Assembly (NCBI RefSeq): GCF_010500965.1
Contig: NZ_QVMI01000014.1
Coordinates: forward strand, 40,325 to 104,324
Direction: 5' to 3'
DNA: 64,000 bases
Source: Bacteroides sp. 51
GTDB lineage: Bacteria > Bacteroidota > Bacteroidia > Bacteroidales > Bacteroidaceae
Position 1 is the first letter of the stretch, and every line of letters starts with the position of its first letter. The notes below the pieces were generated by a model. It worked only from the letters and a program-made list of their open reading frames with translations, was not told where the DNA came from and did no database searches. Shown here piece by piece: positions 43,646-52,123 of this stretch. Position numbers and translations under genes: made by a program.

Positions 43646-46600
43646 ATGAGAAAAATTAGGCTAATCAATTTGCTCCTCATTATGTTTTGCTGCTGTAAAC
43701 TGATGGCGCAGGACATGACAGTTACCGGAAAGATAGTTGATGCTAGTGCAGAGCCCATTATTGGTGCCAGTGTACAGGTGAAGGGTACCAGCAAAGGTAC
43801 AATCAGCGACTTTGACGGAAACTTTTCACTTCAAATTGTAAGAGGAGATATGTTACAGATCTCTTACATTGGGTATACAACGCAAGAAATCAGAGTTACG
43901 GATAACAAGTCTTTACGAATTGTTATGTCGGAAGATGCGGAAATACTGGATGAGGTAATCATCGTAGGTACTTCCATGAAGAAGAGTGACTTAACAGGTG
44001 CAGTAGCGAGTGTAAATTCCAAGACCTTACAGGAAAGACCTGTAACCAACGTTAACCAGGCATTGCAAGGTCGCGTAGCGGGTGTGTTGATCTCCCAACC
44101 TACACGTCCTACTGACGATGCTTCAATCAAGATTCGTGGTATCAATACCATTAATGGTTCTACCGATCCTATCTATGTAATTGATGGTATGGTAATGGAT
44201 AACACCTTTTCCGGTTTCAATGCCGTTAACCTGAACGACGTAGCTTCTATTGAGGTATTGAAAGATGCTTCGGCCACAGCTCTTTACGGTTCGCGCGGTT
44301 CGAACGGGGTAGTGGTTATTACGACTAAGAAGGGTAAAAAAGGCGAAGGACAGGTTACTTACGATGGTTGGATCGGCTTCCAGACGTATGCCAAAACACC
44401 TAACATGATGGATACCCGCCAGACATTTGAACTTCGTAAAGAAGCTCATGTGAATGGATTTGTACAAAAGAACCCAACGGGCGATGTAGATGCTTACATC
44501 AGAGATGTAGTGATGGGATCTAACACTGTATTTGCCGATTATGAGTTTGATGCTTATAACAATAATCAAACTTCCGATTGGTTGGATGCAGTGAGCCGTA
44601 CAGGTGTTCAGCACAACCATGTGGTAAGTTTCTCTAATGGTACGGATAAAGGCACCTATTACCTCAGCTTTGGTTATATGGATAATAAAGGTGTTATTGA
44701 GAAGTCTGAACAAAAGAAATATACAGGACGCATCAATGCCGACCAACAAATCAAACCTTGGTTGAAGGTAGGTACCAATACATCGTTTACCCGTACGGAA
44801 GATACAATGGTAGACGACGGTGTGATGAACCGTGCACGTTTTGCCAACCCGATGTTTGCGGTGAACGAAGATGTTCTGACACTCGACTGGCAAGGACGCT
44901 TTGACGAAAACAACTTCAACCCGATCCGTTCGTTGAAGATAGACAACGACAGAGTGTACAATCGTTTGATGAGTTCTAACTACATCAACATTAATCCGAT
45001 AGAAGGATTGAACTTCCGTTCTACTTTCTCGGTTGACTATGCGCAGAAGCAAGTCAATAAGTATACTCCTACTGATGTGTATGAAGCAGTACGTTATCAT
45101 TCGGATGGTGAAGCTAAGGATAACCGCGATACACGCACCGTTTGGCAATGGGATAACTCTTTATCTTATGATATGACTTTTGGCAAACACCGCATCAATG
45201 CCATGCTGGGTACCAGTGCTACGCGTAACAACTTCTCTTATATCAATGCTACGACTACCGGTTATGGTTCTGACTTGTTCGGCTATCACAACCTGGGTGC
45301 AGGCTATAAAAAAGATAAGCGCGAGATAAGTACCGTTTGGACCGAAGCAACATTGCTTTCGTACATTGCACGTGCCAATTATAGCTTTGCCGGAAAGTAT
45401 ATGATTACGGCAACTGCCCGTTACGACGGCTCTTCGAAGTTTGCTAAAGGCGAACAATGGGGGATTTTCCCATCCGTATCGGCAGCCTGGAACATAGCAG
45501 AAGAAAAGTTCATGGCCAACCAGAATATTTTTGACCAGTTGAAACTGCGTGTAGGTTTTGGTGTGGTAGGTAACCAGGATATTGACGACTTTGCTTATCT
45601 GTCGCTTTACAATCCCGAAGCTACGGTAAGAGAGGACGGAAGTTACGAATACCAATTTGTATCTAACGGACGCCGGGCTACTCCCAAAATCAGTTGGGAA
45701 AAGCAACAGCAATGGAACCTTGGGGTAGACATGGCCTTCTGGAACAACCGCATCAATTTCTCTGTAGACGCTTTCTTGATTAAGAATAAAGACCTGTTGA
45801 TGAAGCACTCGCTGGCTACAACTACAGGATACAAAGAAACCATCGAGAACATTGGAGCTATTGAAAATAAAGGTCTTGAGTTTGCTTTGAATGCAAATGT
45901 GTTGAAAACCCAAGACTGGAACTGGAATGTATCGGCCACATTGTCTTTAGATAAGAATAAGGTGACTAAGTTGTATGGATCGACTGGTGTTGTTTACAAT
46001 GTAGATGGCGACCGTAATATCCAAAGAGATGGAAACCTTTTTGTAGGCGAATCGCGTAACACGCTTTATATGTGGAGAACAGGCGGCATTGCGCAGGCAT
46101 CTGATATGGCTTATCTGAATACAATTAACTGGAATGGTTATAATGTGAATCCGGGCGACCTTTACCCGTTGGATAATGGAGATGGTTCGCTGGATCAGAA
46201 CGACCGTGTAGTAATTGGTTCTACCGATCCGAAGTTCTATGGTGGTTTTGCTACCGATTTGTCGTGGAAGGGACTTGCTTTGAATGCGGTATTCACTTAT
46301 TCGTATGGAGCCAAGAAACACAGCCCGTTGTATGAAAGTCTGATCAGCAGTTCGGGCCTAAGCAGGGCATCAACCGATTTGACAGATCGTTGGACACCCG
46401 AGAATACAAGCGCTGAATTCCCACGTGTAATAGCCGGAGTTGACTATAACCGTTATGGTGTAGGTAGCATGGACTTTGCTATACAGAAAGCATCTTTCCT
46501 TCGTCTGTCTGCTTTGACACTGTCTTATAATCTTCCGAAGAAAGTACTGGACTCTATGAAAGTGAATAACCTGCGCGTGTATGCAACAGGAAGTAACCTG

Positions 46601-46696
46601 TTCTGCCTGACCAGCTATAAAGGTTATGATCCTGAAACTGGCGATTGGTATCCTCCAACACGTATGTGGACACTTGGTGTGAACCTGGCATTCTAA
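43646..46696 (+). CDS. SusC-family TonB-dependent transporter
   Basis: A 1016-residue outer-membrane transporter. A signal peptide (ends KLMAQ) is followed by a carboxypeptidase-regulatory-like domain (VTGKIVDASAEPIIGASVQVKGT, about residues 24-105), a plug domain with the SusC block SDLTGAVASVNSKTLQERPVTNVNQALQGRVAGVLI, and a 22-strand barrel ending in Phe. It imports oligosaccharides held by SusD in a TonB-energised way. It lacks an STN domain, so no anti-sigma signalling is expected, in keeping with HTCS control. SusD follows after 46 nt. Confidence 0.97.
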   Translation: MRKIRLINLLLIMFCCCKLMAQDMTVTGKIVDASAEPIIGASVQVKGTSKGTISDFDGNFSLQIVRGDMLQISYIGYTTQEIRVTDNKSLRIVMSEDAEILDEVIIVGTSMKKSDLTGAVASVNSKTLQERPVTNVNQALQGRVAGVLISQPTRPTDDASIKIRGINTINGSTDPIYVIDGMVMDNTFSGFNAVNLNDVASIEVLKDASATALYGSRGSNGVVVITTKKGKKGEGQVTYDGWIGFQTYAKTPNMMDTRQTFELRKEAHVNGFVQKNPTGDVDAYIRDVVMGSNTVFADYEFDAYNNNQTSDWLDAVSRTGVQHNHVVSFSNGTDKGTYYLSFGYMDNKGVIEKSEQKKYTGRINADQQIKPWLKVGTNTSFTRTEDTMVDDGVMNRARFANPMFAVNEDVLTLDWQGRFDENNFNPIRSLKIDNDRVYNRLMSSNYININPIEGLNFRSTFSVDYAQKQVNKYTPTDVYEAVRYHSDGEAKDNRDTRTVWQWDNSLSYDMTFGKHRINAMLGTSATRNNFSYINATTTGYGSDLFGYHNLGAGYKKDKREISTVWTEATLLSYIARANYSFAGKYMITATARYDGSSKFAKGEQWGIFPSVSAAWNIAEEKFMANQNIFDQLKLRVGFGVVGNQDIDDFAYLSLYNPEATVREDGSYEYQFVSNGRRATPKISWEKQQQWNLGVDMAFWNNRINFSVDAFLIKNKDLLMKHSLATTTGYKETIENIGAIENKGLEFALNANVLKTQDWNWNVSATLSLDKNKVTKLYGSTGVVYNVDGDRNIQRDGNLFVGESRNTLYMWRTGGIAQASDMAYLNTINWNGYNVNPGDLYPLDNGDGSLDQNDRVVIGSTDPKFYGGFATDLSWKGLALNAVFTYSYGAKKHSPLYESLISSSGLSRASTDLTDRWTPENTSAEFPRVIAGVDYNRYGVGSMDFAIQKASFLRLSALTLSYNLPKKVLDSMKVNNLRVYATGSNLFCLTSYKGYDPETGDWYPPTRMWTLGVNLAF

Positions 46697-46742
46697 TGAG
46701 AAGAAGGACATGTGAATTAGTAAAACTTTAAAAAGGAATACA

Positions 46743-48368
46743 ATGAAAAAAGGAATTAAATATACAGCTTATGCAATGGCCCTGTCCATTGCGATGAGTG
46801 CCACTTCTTGTTCGGACTTCCTGGAGGTGAATCCCACGGGATCGCTTACTGAGGAACAGGCGTTTGAGAAGATTGAATACATCGAGCCTTTGGTATTAGG
46901 TTTGTATAAGAGCTACCGGGGTTGTAAAACCGGACGTAACGGATTGATGCCTTATTTGGGAACGGACGAAACCCAACAAGGTAATTACCAGTTGATATCT
47001 TCGGGCGACCAGGCGGGTATGGATAAGTATAACGGACAGTTGAGCCCAACCTCTCAGCAGGTGGCTGCCATTTGGAATAACCGTTGGCCGGTAGTGGTTT
47101 CGGCAGCTAAGGTGGTGTATGCATTGAGCATGACAACAGAAGACCCGAAACGTGCCGGGCAGTTACTGGGAGAGGCATCTTTTGTTCGCGGACTGTTGAT
47201 GTTTGAATTGTCTATGCATTGGGGTAAAATACCTATCGTAGATATTGCGCGCGACGAAGAACTGGGCGGTAAGATCCAACCGCTGGCCGATGTATGGGAA
47301 GCGATTATAAATGATTTCAAGAAAGCGACCGAAACCCTTCCAACGTCATACAGCGGTGAGCCACAGCGTGCTACCGTGGGTGCTGCATGGGCTATGTTGG
47401 GTAAGGCTTATATGGCTGCTCCGGAAGAAACGGGTCTTCGCGATTTTGCTAAAGCTAAGGCATGTTTCGAGGAAGTCGACAAATTAGGTTATATCTTGCT
47501 GGACGACTTTGCCGATTTGTATGATTACAACAAGCCGAATTCGAAGGAAGCGCTGTTTGAACTACAGTATACAAATAAGGACCCGAACTACTGGCAGTGG
47601 GATACAGGCTCGCGCGCTGTTTGCGACTGGTTTGGCGGTGAAGGAACTTACTTCGGCGGATGGGATTTCCTTGTACCCACTCCTTTTGCTTACAAAACGG
47701 TAGAAGAAGGTGGAATCTGGGAAGAGGGCGATACCCGTAGCGAGATATCTATCCGGTATAACTTTGATTATTATACCAATCTGTACTCGGGCGATGAGAA
47801 AGTATTCGAATGGGTTACTCCCGATATGTCGAAAACGACATGGACCGGTACTACCGATGAGCTTGATCCGCACATTAAGAAGTTCGAAGACTATCGTACC
47901 GATAGATTCTCGGGTCTGGGCATCAATAGTATGTATTATACAGGTAAGAATCATCCGTTTATCCGTTATGCCGATGTTGTTTTGCTGCACGCCGAGTGTA
48001 TGAACGAATTGGGACAAACGGCAACGGCTGTAAACCTGGTGAATGATAAGATTCGTACCCGCGCCTGGGCTGGCAAGCTGCCCGATGAGATGAAGTGGAA
48101 AACTTCAATGTCTAAGGAAGAGTTCCGCGAAAAGATCATGGACGAACGTATGCGCGAACTCTGTTTCGAAGGCTGGCGTCGTATCGACCTGGTTCGTACG
48201 GGCATGTTTGTGAAGTTGGTGAAGGAACGTAACCGTTGGGCAAAAGAATCGGGCACGATTCAGGAGTTCCACAAGCTTTATCCGATTCCGGATATGGAAA
48301 TCAAAACCAATGAAGCATTCTCGCCCGAAGATCAAAACCCGGGTTATATACAGAGCACAGGTAAATAA
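46743..48368 (+). CDS. SusD/RagB-family surface glycan-binding lipoprotein
   Basis: A 541-residue lipoprotein (lipobox SATSC, Cys23) that opens SDFLEVNPTGSLTEEQAF, the SusD family start. TPR-like helical segments (about residues 60-260) carry KAYMAAPEETGLRDFAKAK, and the C-terminus has ERMRELCFEGWRRIDLVRTG, the RagB/SusD signature, followed by YPIPDMEIKTN. It binds the target glycan and closes over SusC as a lid. It is preceded by susC and followed by a paired palindrome element. Confidence 0.96.
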   Translation: MKKGIKYTAYAMALSIAMSATSCSDFLEVNPTGSLTEEQAFEKIEYIEPLVLGLYKSYRGCKTGRNGLMPYLGTDETQQGNYQLISSGDQAGMDKYNGQLSPTSQQVAAIWNNRWPVVVSAAKVVYALSMTTEDPKRAGQLLGEASFVRGLLMFELSMHWGKIPIVDIARDEELGGKIQPLADVWEAIINDFKKATETLPTSYSGEPQRATVGAAWAMLGKAYMAAPEETGLRDFAKAKACFEEVDKLGYILLDDFADLYDYNKPNSKEALFELQYTNKDPNYWQWDTGSRAVCDWFGGEGTYFGGWDFLVPTPFAYKTVEEGGIWEEGDTRSEISIRYNFDYYTNLYSGDEKVFEWVTPDMSKTTWTGTTDELDPHIKKFEDYRTDRFSGLGINSMYYTGKNHPFIRYADVVLLHAECMNELGQTATAVNLVNDKIRTRAWAGKLPDEMKWKTSMSKEEFREKIMDERMRELCFEGWRRIDLVRTGMFVKLVKERNRWAKESGTIQEFHKLYPIPDMEIKTNEAFSPEDQNPGYIQSTGK

Positions 48369-48379
48369 AAGAATGGAAA

Positions 48380-48457
48380 TGTAGGGGCGGTTCGCGAACC
48401 GCCCTTTTAATACAAAGTTACTGGTTATCTGTGGGCGGTTCACGAACCGCCCCTACA
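48380..48457. repeat. Paired palindrome element B
   Basis: Same family as 43451-43534: copies at 48380-48404 and 48433-48457 in inverted orientation. The second has a single change (TTCACGAA for TTCGCGAA). It starts 12 nt after the susD stop. Confidence 0.9.
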
Positions 48458-48632
48458 GGTAACCATTTGTCAATTTGATATTTTCACTCTTTCAGAATGT
48501 CTTGTTTGTGGCCAAACGTGTTGCCATATCATGCAACCAGAGAAAAACAGGCGATTTTTGTTTAGGATTATAGGCTTTCTTTGAAATGAAACCGGTATTT
48601 TTGCCGGATACCATAGGCATTTGGGTCAAATG

Positions 48633-48721
48633 CAATAAGAACTCCACTCGGATTCAATAAGAACTTCATCCGAATACAATAAGAGTTCGGCCCAAGTTCC
48701 ATAAGAATTCGGGCTTAATCC
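48633..48721. repeat. Four tandem degenerate 22-bp units (CAATAAGAACTTC...CGAAT type)
   Basis: Units at 48633-48654, 48655-48676, 48677-48699 and 48700-48721 (22, 22, 23 and 22 bp) share (C)AATAAGA(A/G)(C/T)T at the start and diverge after. The array ends 151 bp before the aldose epimerase gene. The region 48458-48632 holds no gene. It has a small hairpin, GGTATTTTTGCCGGATACC, at about 48591-48613. Confidence 0.75.
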
Positions 48722-48872
48722 TTATAGAACATGTGGATTTTACCGGAATTCGCGCCTTAAATACCTTCCGGTTGGAGCTGGTTGAAGAAATGATGATTTG
48801 GAAAATTAACCTAATGGTTGACAAATAATAAAATAAACCTTGTTTTAGTGTCAAATAGTCAAACGGAATAAC

Positions 48873-49904
48873 ATGAAAGTAACGCACCAGATAAGTACAT
48901 ATACAGCTAAGGGTGAACCTATTCACGTTTTCAGGATAACAAACCCTTCGGGGGCTTATGTGGAATTGACCAACTGGGGTGCCCGGTGGGTCACAGCCAT
49001 GGTTCCCGATCGGAACGGGCAATTAGCTAATGTATTGGTTGGCTATGACGACCTCGACTCATATCTTACGGACCCTTATTATATGGGCGCTGTTGTCGGT
49101 CGGTTTGCCAACCGTATATCTGGTGCTTCTTTCACGCTCGATAGGATCACCTATCGGTTGGAACCTAATGACGGACGAAACACCAATCACGGTGGTTTCT
49201 CCGGCTTCCACCAAAAACTCTGGCAGTGGGAAGTATTGCCCACAGGCGTTCGTTTCTCGCTGCTCTCGCCCCATAACGAGGGGGGCTATCCGGGCAATAT
49301 CCGGATTACGGTAGATTATACGTGGAACGACAACAATGAACTGACCATTCACTACGGTGCTACAACAGACCGTGCCACATATCTTAACCTGACGAATCAC
49401 GCCTACTTCAATCTGAGTGGCACCAGTCAGAAAATAACCGGTCATAAGCTCTTCATCCCCACCGAATGGATGTTGGACACGACCCCCGAATTTATTCCTA
49501 CGGGAGATATCATCGACATTTCCGGAACCATTTTCGATTTTACCTCCCCCAAACCCATTGGGCAGGATTTGTATGCCGACCATCCGCAAATCCGCTGGAA
49601 TAAGGGGTACAACCATTGTTATGTATTGAAAAAAGCGGCATCCCCCGACATGAAATGTGCCGCACGCCTTTCCGATTCGAATACCGGAAGGCAGTTAACC
49701 GTCGAAACTGATCTTCCTGCCGTACTTGTGTACACGGCAGGATATTACAAATATCCCGATACAGGTGTATGCCTGGAAACGCAGTATTTCCCGGATACTC
49801 CATCGCACCCGCATTTCCCTTCCTGCTTGTTACAACCGGGAGAGGAGTATAATAATCAGACGATATATAGGTTTAATAGCAAAGTTTCACCATCAGATTC
49901 ATAA
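48873..49904 (+). CDS. galM: Aldose 1-epimerase (mutarotase)
   Basis: A 343-residue GalM-type beta-sandwich enzyme converting beta- and alpha-anomers of aldoses such as galactose. Visible motifs: LTNWGARWVTAMVPDRNGQLANVLVGYDD near the N-terminus, GRFANRISGASFTLD, NTNHGGFSGFHQKLW (His/Glu region), TYLNLTNHAYFNLSG (active-site His) and VCLETQYFPDTPSHPHFP (catalytic Glu/Gln and C-terminal cap). No signal peptide, so it works in the cytoplasm on imported sugar. It belongs to the PUL and fits with alpha-galactosidase activity. It is downstream of a 22-bp repeat array. Confidence 0.92.
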   Translation: MKVTHQISTYTAKGEPIHVFRITNPSGAYVELTNWGARWVTAMVPDRNGQLANVLVGYDDLDSYLTDPYYMGAVVGRFANRISGASFTLDRITYRLEPNDGRNTNHGGFSGFHQKLWQWEVLPTGVRFSLLSPHNEGGYPGNIRITVDYTWNDNNELTIHYGATTDRATYLNLTNHAYFNLSGTSQKITGHKLFIPTEWMLDTTPEFIPTGDIIDISGTIFDFTSPKPIGQDLYADHPQIRWNKGYNHCYVLKKAASPDMKCAARLSDSNTGRQLTVETDLPAVLVYTAGYYKYPDTGVCLETQYFPDTPSHPHFPSCLLQPGEEYNNQTIYRFNSKVSPSDS

Positions 49905-49944
49905 TACAGCGCAGCCAAAAGTATAAACCAAAACAATCCATATC

Positions 49945-51900
49945 ATGAGAAAATTATTCATCCTACTCCTGTTATCCGTAGCCTGCCTATCCAGTGCCGG
50001 CGCCAAAGTAGTGCTCCCAGCCTATTTCACCGATAACATGATCCTGCAACAAAACACCCAGGTAACCTTTCACGGTACGGCAACCCCGGGAAAACCCTTA
50101 ACCCTCAAAGCCTCGTGGAACAACGAAACCTACGAAACGCGCACCGGAGCAGACGGTTCCTGGCGCATCCCGGTACCCACTCTCGCCGCAGGTGGCCCAT
50201 ACACCATCACCATTAACGACGGAAAAAAGCTCCAGCTAAACAACATATTAATAGGAGAGGTGTGGTTCTGTTCCGGCCAGTCCAATATGGAAATGCCCAT
50301 AGCCGGTTGGGGCAAAGTGATGAACTACGAAAAAGAAATCGCCGAAGCCAACTACCCCTCCATACGCCTGTTCCAGGTAAAGAAGAACACCTCTGTATCT
50401 CCCTTGCAAACCCTCGAAGCCAATATGGGCGGATGGCAGGAATGTTCCCCCGCATCGGTTCCCGAATTCTCTTCCGTAGCTTACTTCTACGCCCGCATGC
50501 TGTGGAATGAACTCGGCATCCCCATCGGAGTTATTGACAGCACCTGGGGAGGAACCCCTGCCGAAGCATGGACCAGCTACGAAACACTAAAAGACATACT
50601 TGGCTTCCAGACCGAAGCCGGTCTACTACAAAAAAACGGCTTCGACAAAGCAAAAATGCACGAAGCCTACACCGCAGAAAGAGCCCAATGGGAATCCCTA
50701 TTCAAACAAGGAGACGAAGGTTTCAATGGCGATGCCCCACAGTGGGCAAACCCAACGCTCGACGCAAACCAATGGAAAGCCATGAACCTGCCCGGACTCT
50801 GGGAAGATAAAGGTCTTAACAACTTCGACGGCGTTGTCTGGTTCCGCAAAACAATAGAGATTCCGTCCAACTGGGCCGGTAAAGCCATCCAACTAAGCCT
50901 GGCGATGATCGACGATGAAGACATTACCTACTTCAATGGCGTAGAAATAGCCAGAGGATCAGGCTATACCACCCCTCGCCGTTACACCATTCCGGCCAAC
51001 CTGGTTAAACCCGGCCAATCCGTACTCACCGTACGCGTTTCCGACTTTGGAGGCGGGGGAGGCATTCATGGCGAACCCGCCGAACTGTATGCCGAAGTAA
51101 ACGGAAAACGCATATCATTGGCAGGCGACTGGAAGTATAATATCGGATTGTCCATGGCAAACTTCCCCGCGCCACCCATCTCGCCAACCGCAAGTTCAAG
51201 CTACCCAACCGTTCTTTATAACGCTATGGTACATCCGCTGACCCAATTCCCCGTACAAGGCGCCATCTGGTACCAAGGCGAAGCCAACGTCGGACGTGCC
51301 CATCAGTACGCCGACCTGTTCCCAGCTATGATTGCCGACTGGCGCAAGCAGTGGGGTTCCAACCTCTCCTTCTACTTCGTTCAACTTGCCAACTACCTCG
51401 AAAGGAAACCCATACAACCCGATTCCGAATGGGCAGCCTTGCGCGAAGCGCAAACCCGTGCCCTGCACCTGGAAGGTACAGGCATGGCCGTAACCATTGA
51501 TGTTGGCGAAGCCCACGACATCCACCCCAAAAATAAACAGGAAGTAGGGCGCCGTTTGGCTCTTGCCGCTCTTGCCCATACGTATGGTAAAAAGATCGTA
51601 AGTTCAGGTCCCCTCTATCAATCCTATACTATTGAAGGTAATCAGGTTAAGATCCGCTTTACCCATGCGCAAAACGGATTGAAAGCCAACGGAACTTCCG
51701 TGAAAGGCTTCACCATGGCCGGAGCCGACCATAAATTCTATCCGGCACAAGCCACCATCGAAGGAGAAACGGTAGTCGTCTATGCTCCCGAAGTCTCCAT
51801 TCCGTTGGCCGTCCGGTATGGTTGGGCGGATAACCCGGATTGTAATTTGTACAATCAGGATGGACTTCCGGCCTCACCCTTCCGTACAGACGCCTGGTAA
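49945..51900 (+). CDS. Sialate O-acetylesterase-like SGNH hydrolase
   Basis: A 651-residue exported enzyme (signal peptide ends SSAGA) of the SGNH/sialate O-acetylesterase family. Block I is GEVWFCSGQSNMEMPI (nucleophile Ser, about residue 112), block II/III WGGTPAEAW, GAIWYQGEANV (Gly-x-Asn), and block V DVGEAHDIHPKNKQEVGRRLA (Asp/His). A sandwich insertion (about 270-380) resembling a galactose-binding fold sits in the middle. It removes O-acetyl groups from sialic acid or from plant sugars. Its codons end in C/G more often than those of its neighbours. It fits in the PUL with GH36 downstream. Confidence 0.88.
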   Translation: MRKLFILLLLSVACLSSAGAKVVLPAYFTDNMILQQNTQVTFHGTATPGKPLTLKASWNNETYETRTGADGSWRIPVPTLAAGGPYTITINDGKKLQLNNILIGEVWFCSGQSNMEMPIAGWGKVMNYEKEIAEANYPSIRLFQVKKNTSVSPLQTLEANMGGWQECSPASVPEFSSVAYFYARMLWNELGIPIGVIDSTWGGTPAEAWTSYETLKDILGFQTEAGLLQKNGFDKAKMHEAYTAERAQWESLFKQGDEGFNGDAPQWANPTLDANQWKAMNLPGLWEDKGLNNFDGVVWFRKTIEIPSNWAGKAIQLSLAMIDDEDITYFNGVEIARGSGYTTPRRYTIPANLVKPGQSVLTVRVSDFGGGGGIHGEPAELYAEVNGKRISLAGDWKYNIGLSMANFPAPPISPTASSSYPTVLYNAMVHPLTQFPVQGAIWYQGEANVGRAHQYADLFPAMIADWRKQWGSNLSFYFVQLANYLERKPIQPDSEWAALREAQTRALHLEGTGMAVTIDVGEAHDIHPKNKQEVGRRLALAALAHTYGKKIVSSGPLYQSYTIEGNQVKIRFTHAQNGLKANGTSVKGFTMAGADHKFYPAQATIEGETVVVYAPEVSIPLAVRYGWADNPDCNLYNQDGLPASPFRTDAW

Positions 51901-52006
51901 GGCTTTATTTAGTGCAATCGTTATAAAATATGGTGCATATCTACTATGATTTGTAGGTCTGTTAGCCCTAATTTTGTGCCAGTTAGAATGTTATTATGTC
52001 ATATCG

Positions 52007-52106
52007 GAACGCAGATTAACGCAGATTAGCGCAGATTAAATGTAATAATCAGTTAGTCATTAAATAAATATAATAATCTGCGTTAATCCGCGTTAATCTG
52101 CGTTTC
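52007..52106. repeat. Second intergenic ACGCAGATTA-unit hairpin
   Basis: Arms at 52007-52038 and 52074-52106, nearly complementary, each of three tandem ACGCAGATTA-type units. Same element as 4044-4148. It occupies the gap between the esterase and GH36 genes and ends 17 nt before the GH36 ATG. Confidence 0.85.
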
Positions 52107-52123
52107 AAAAACAATTAAATATC

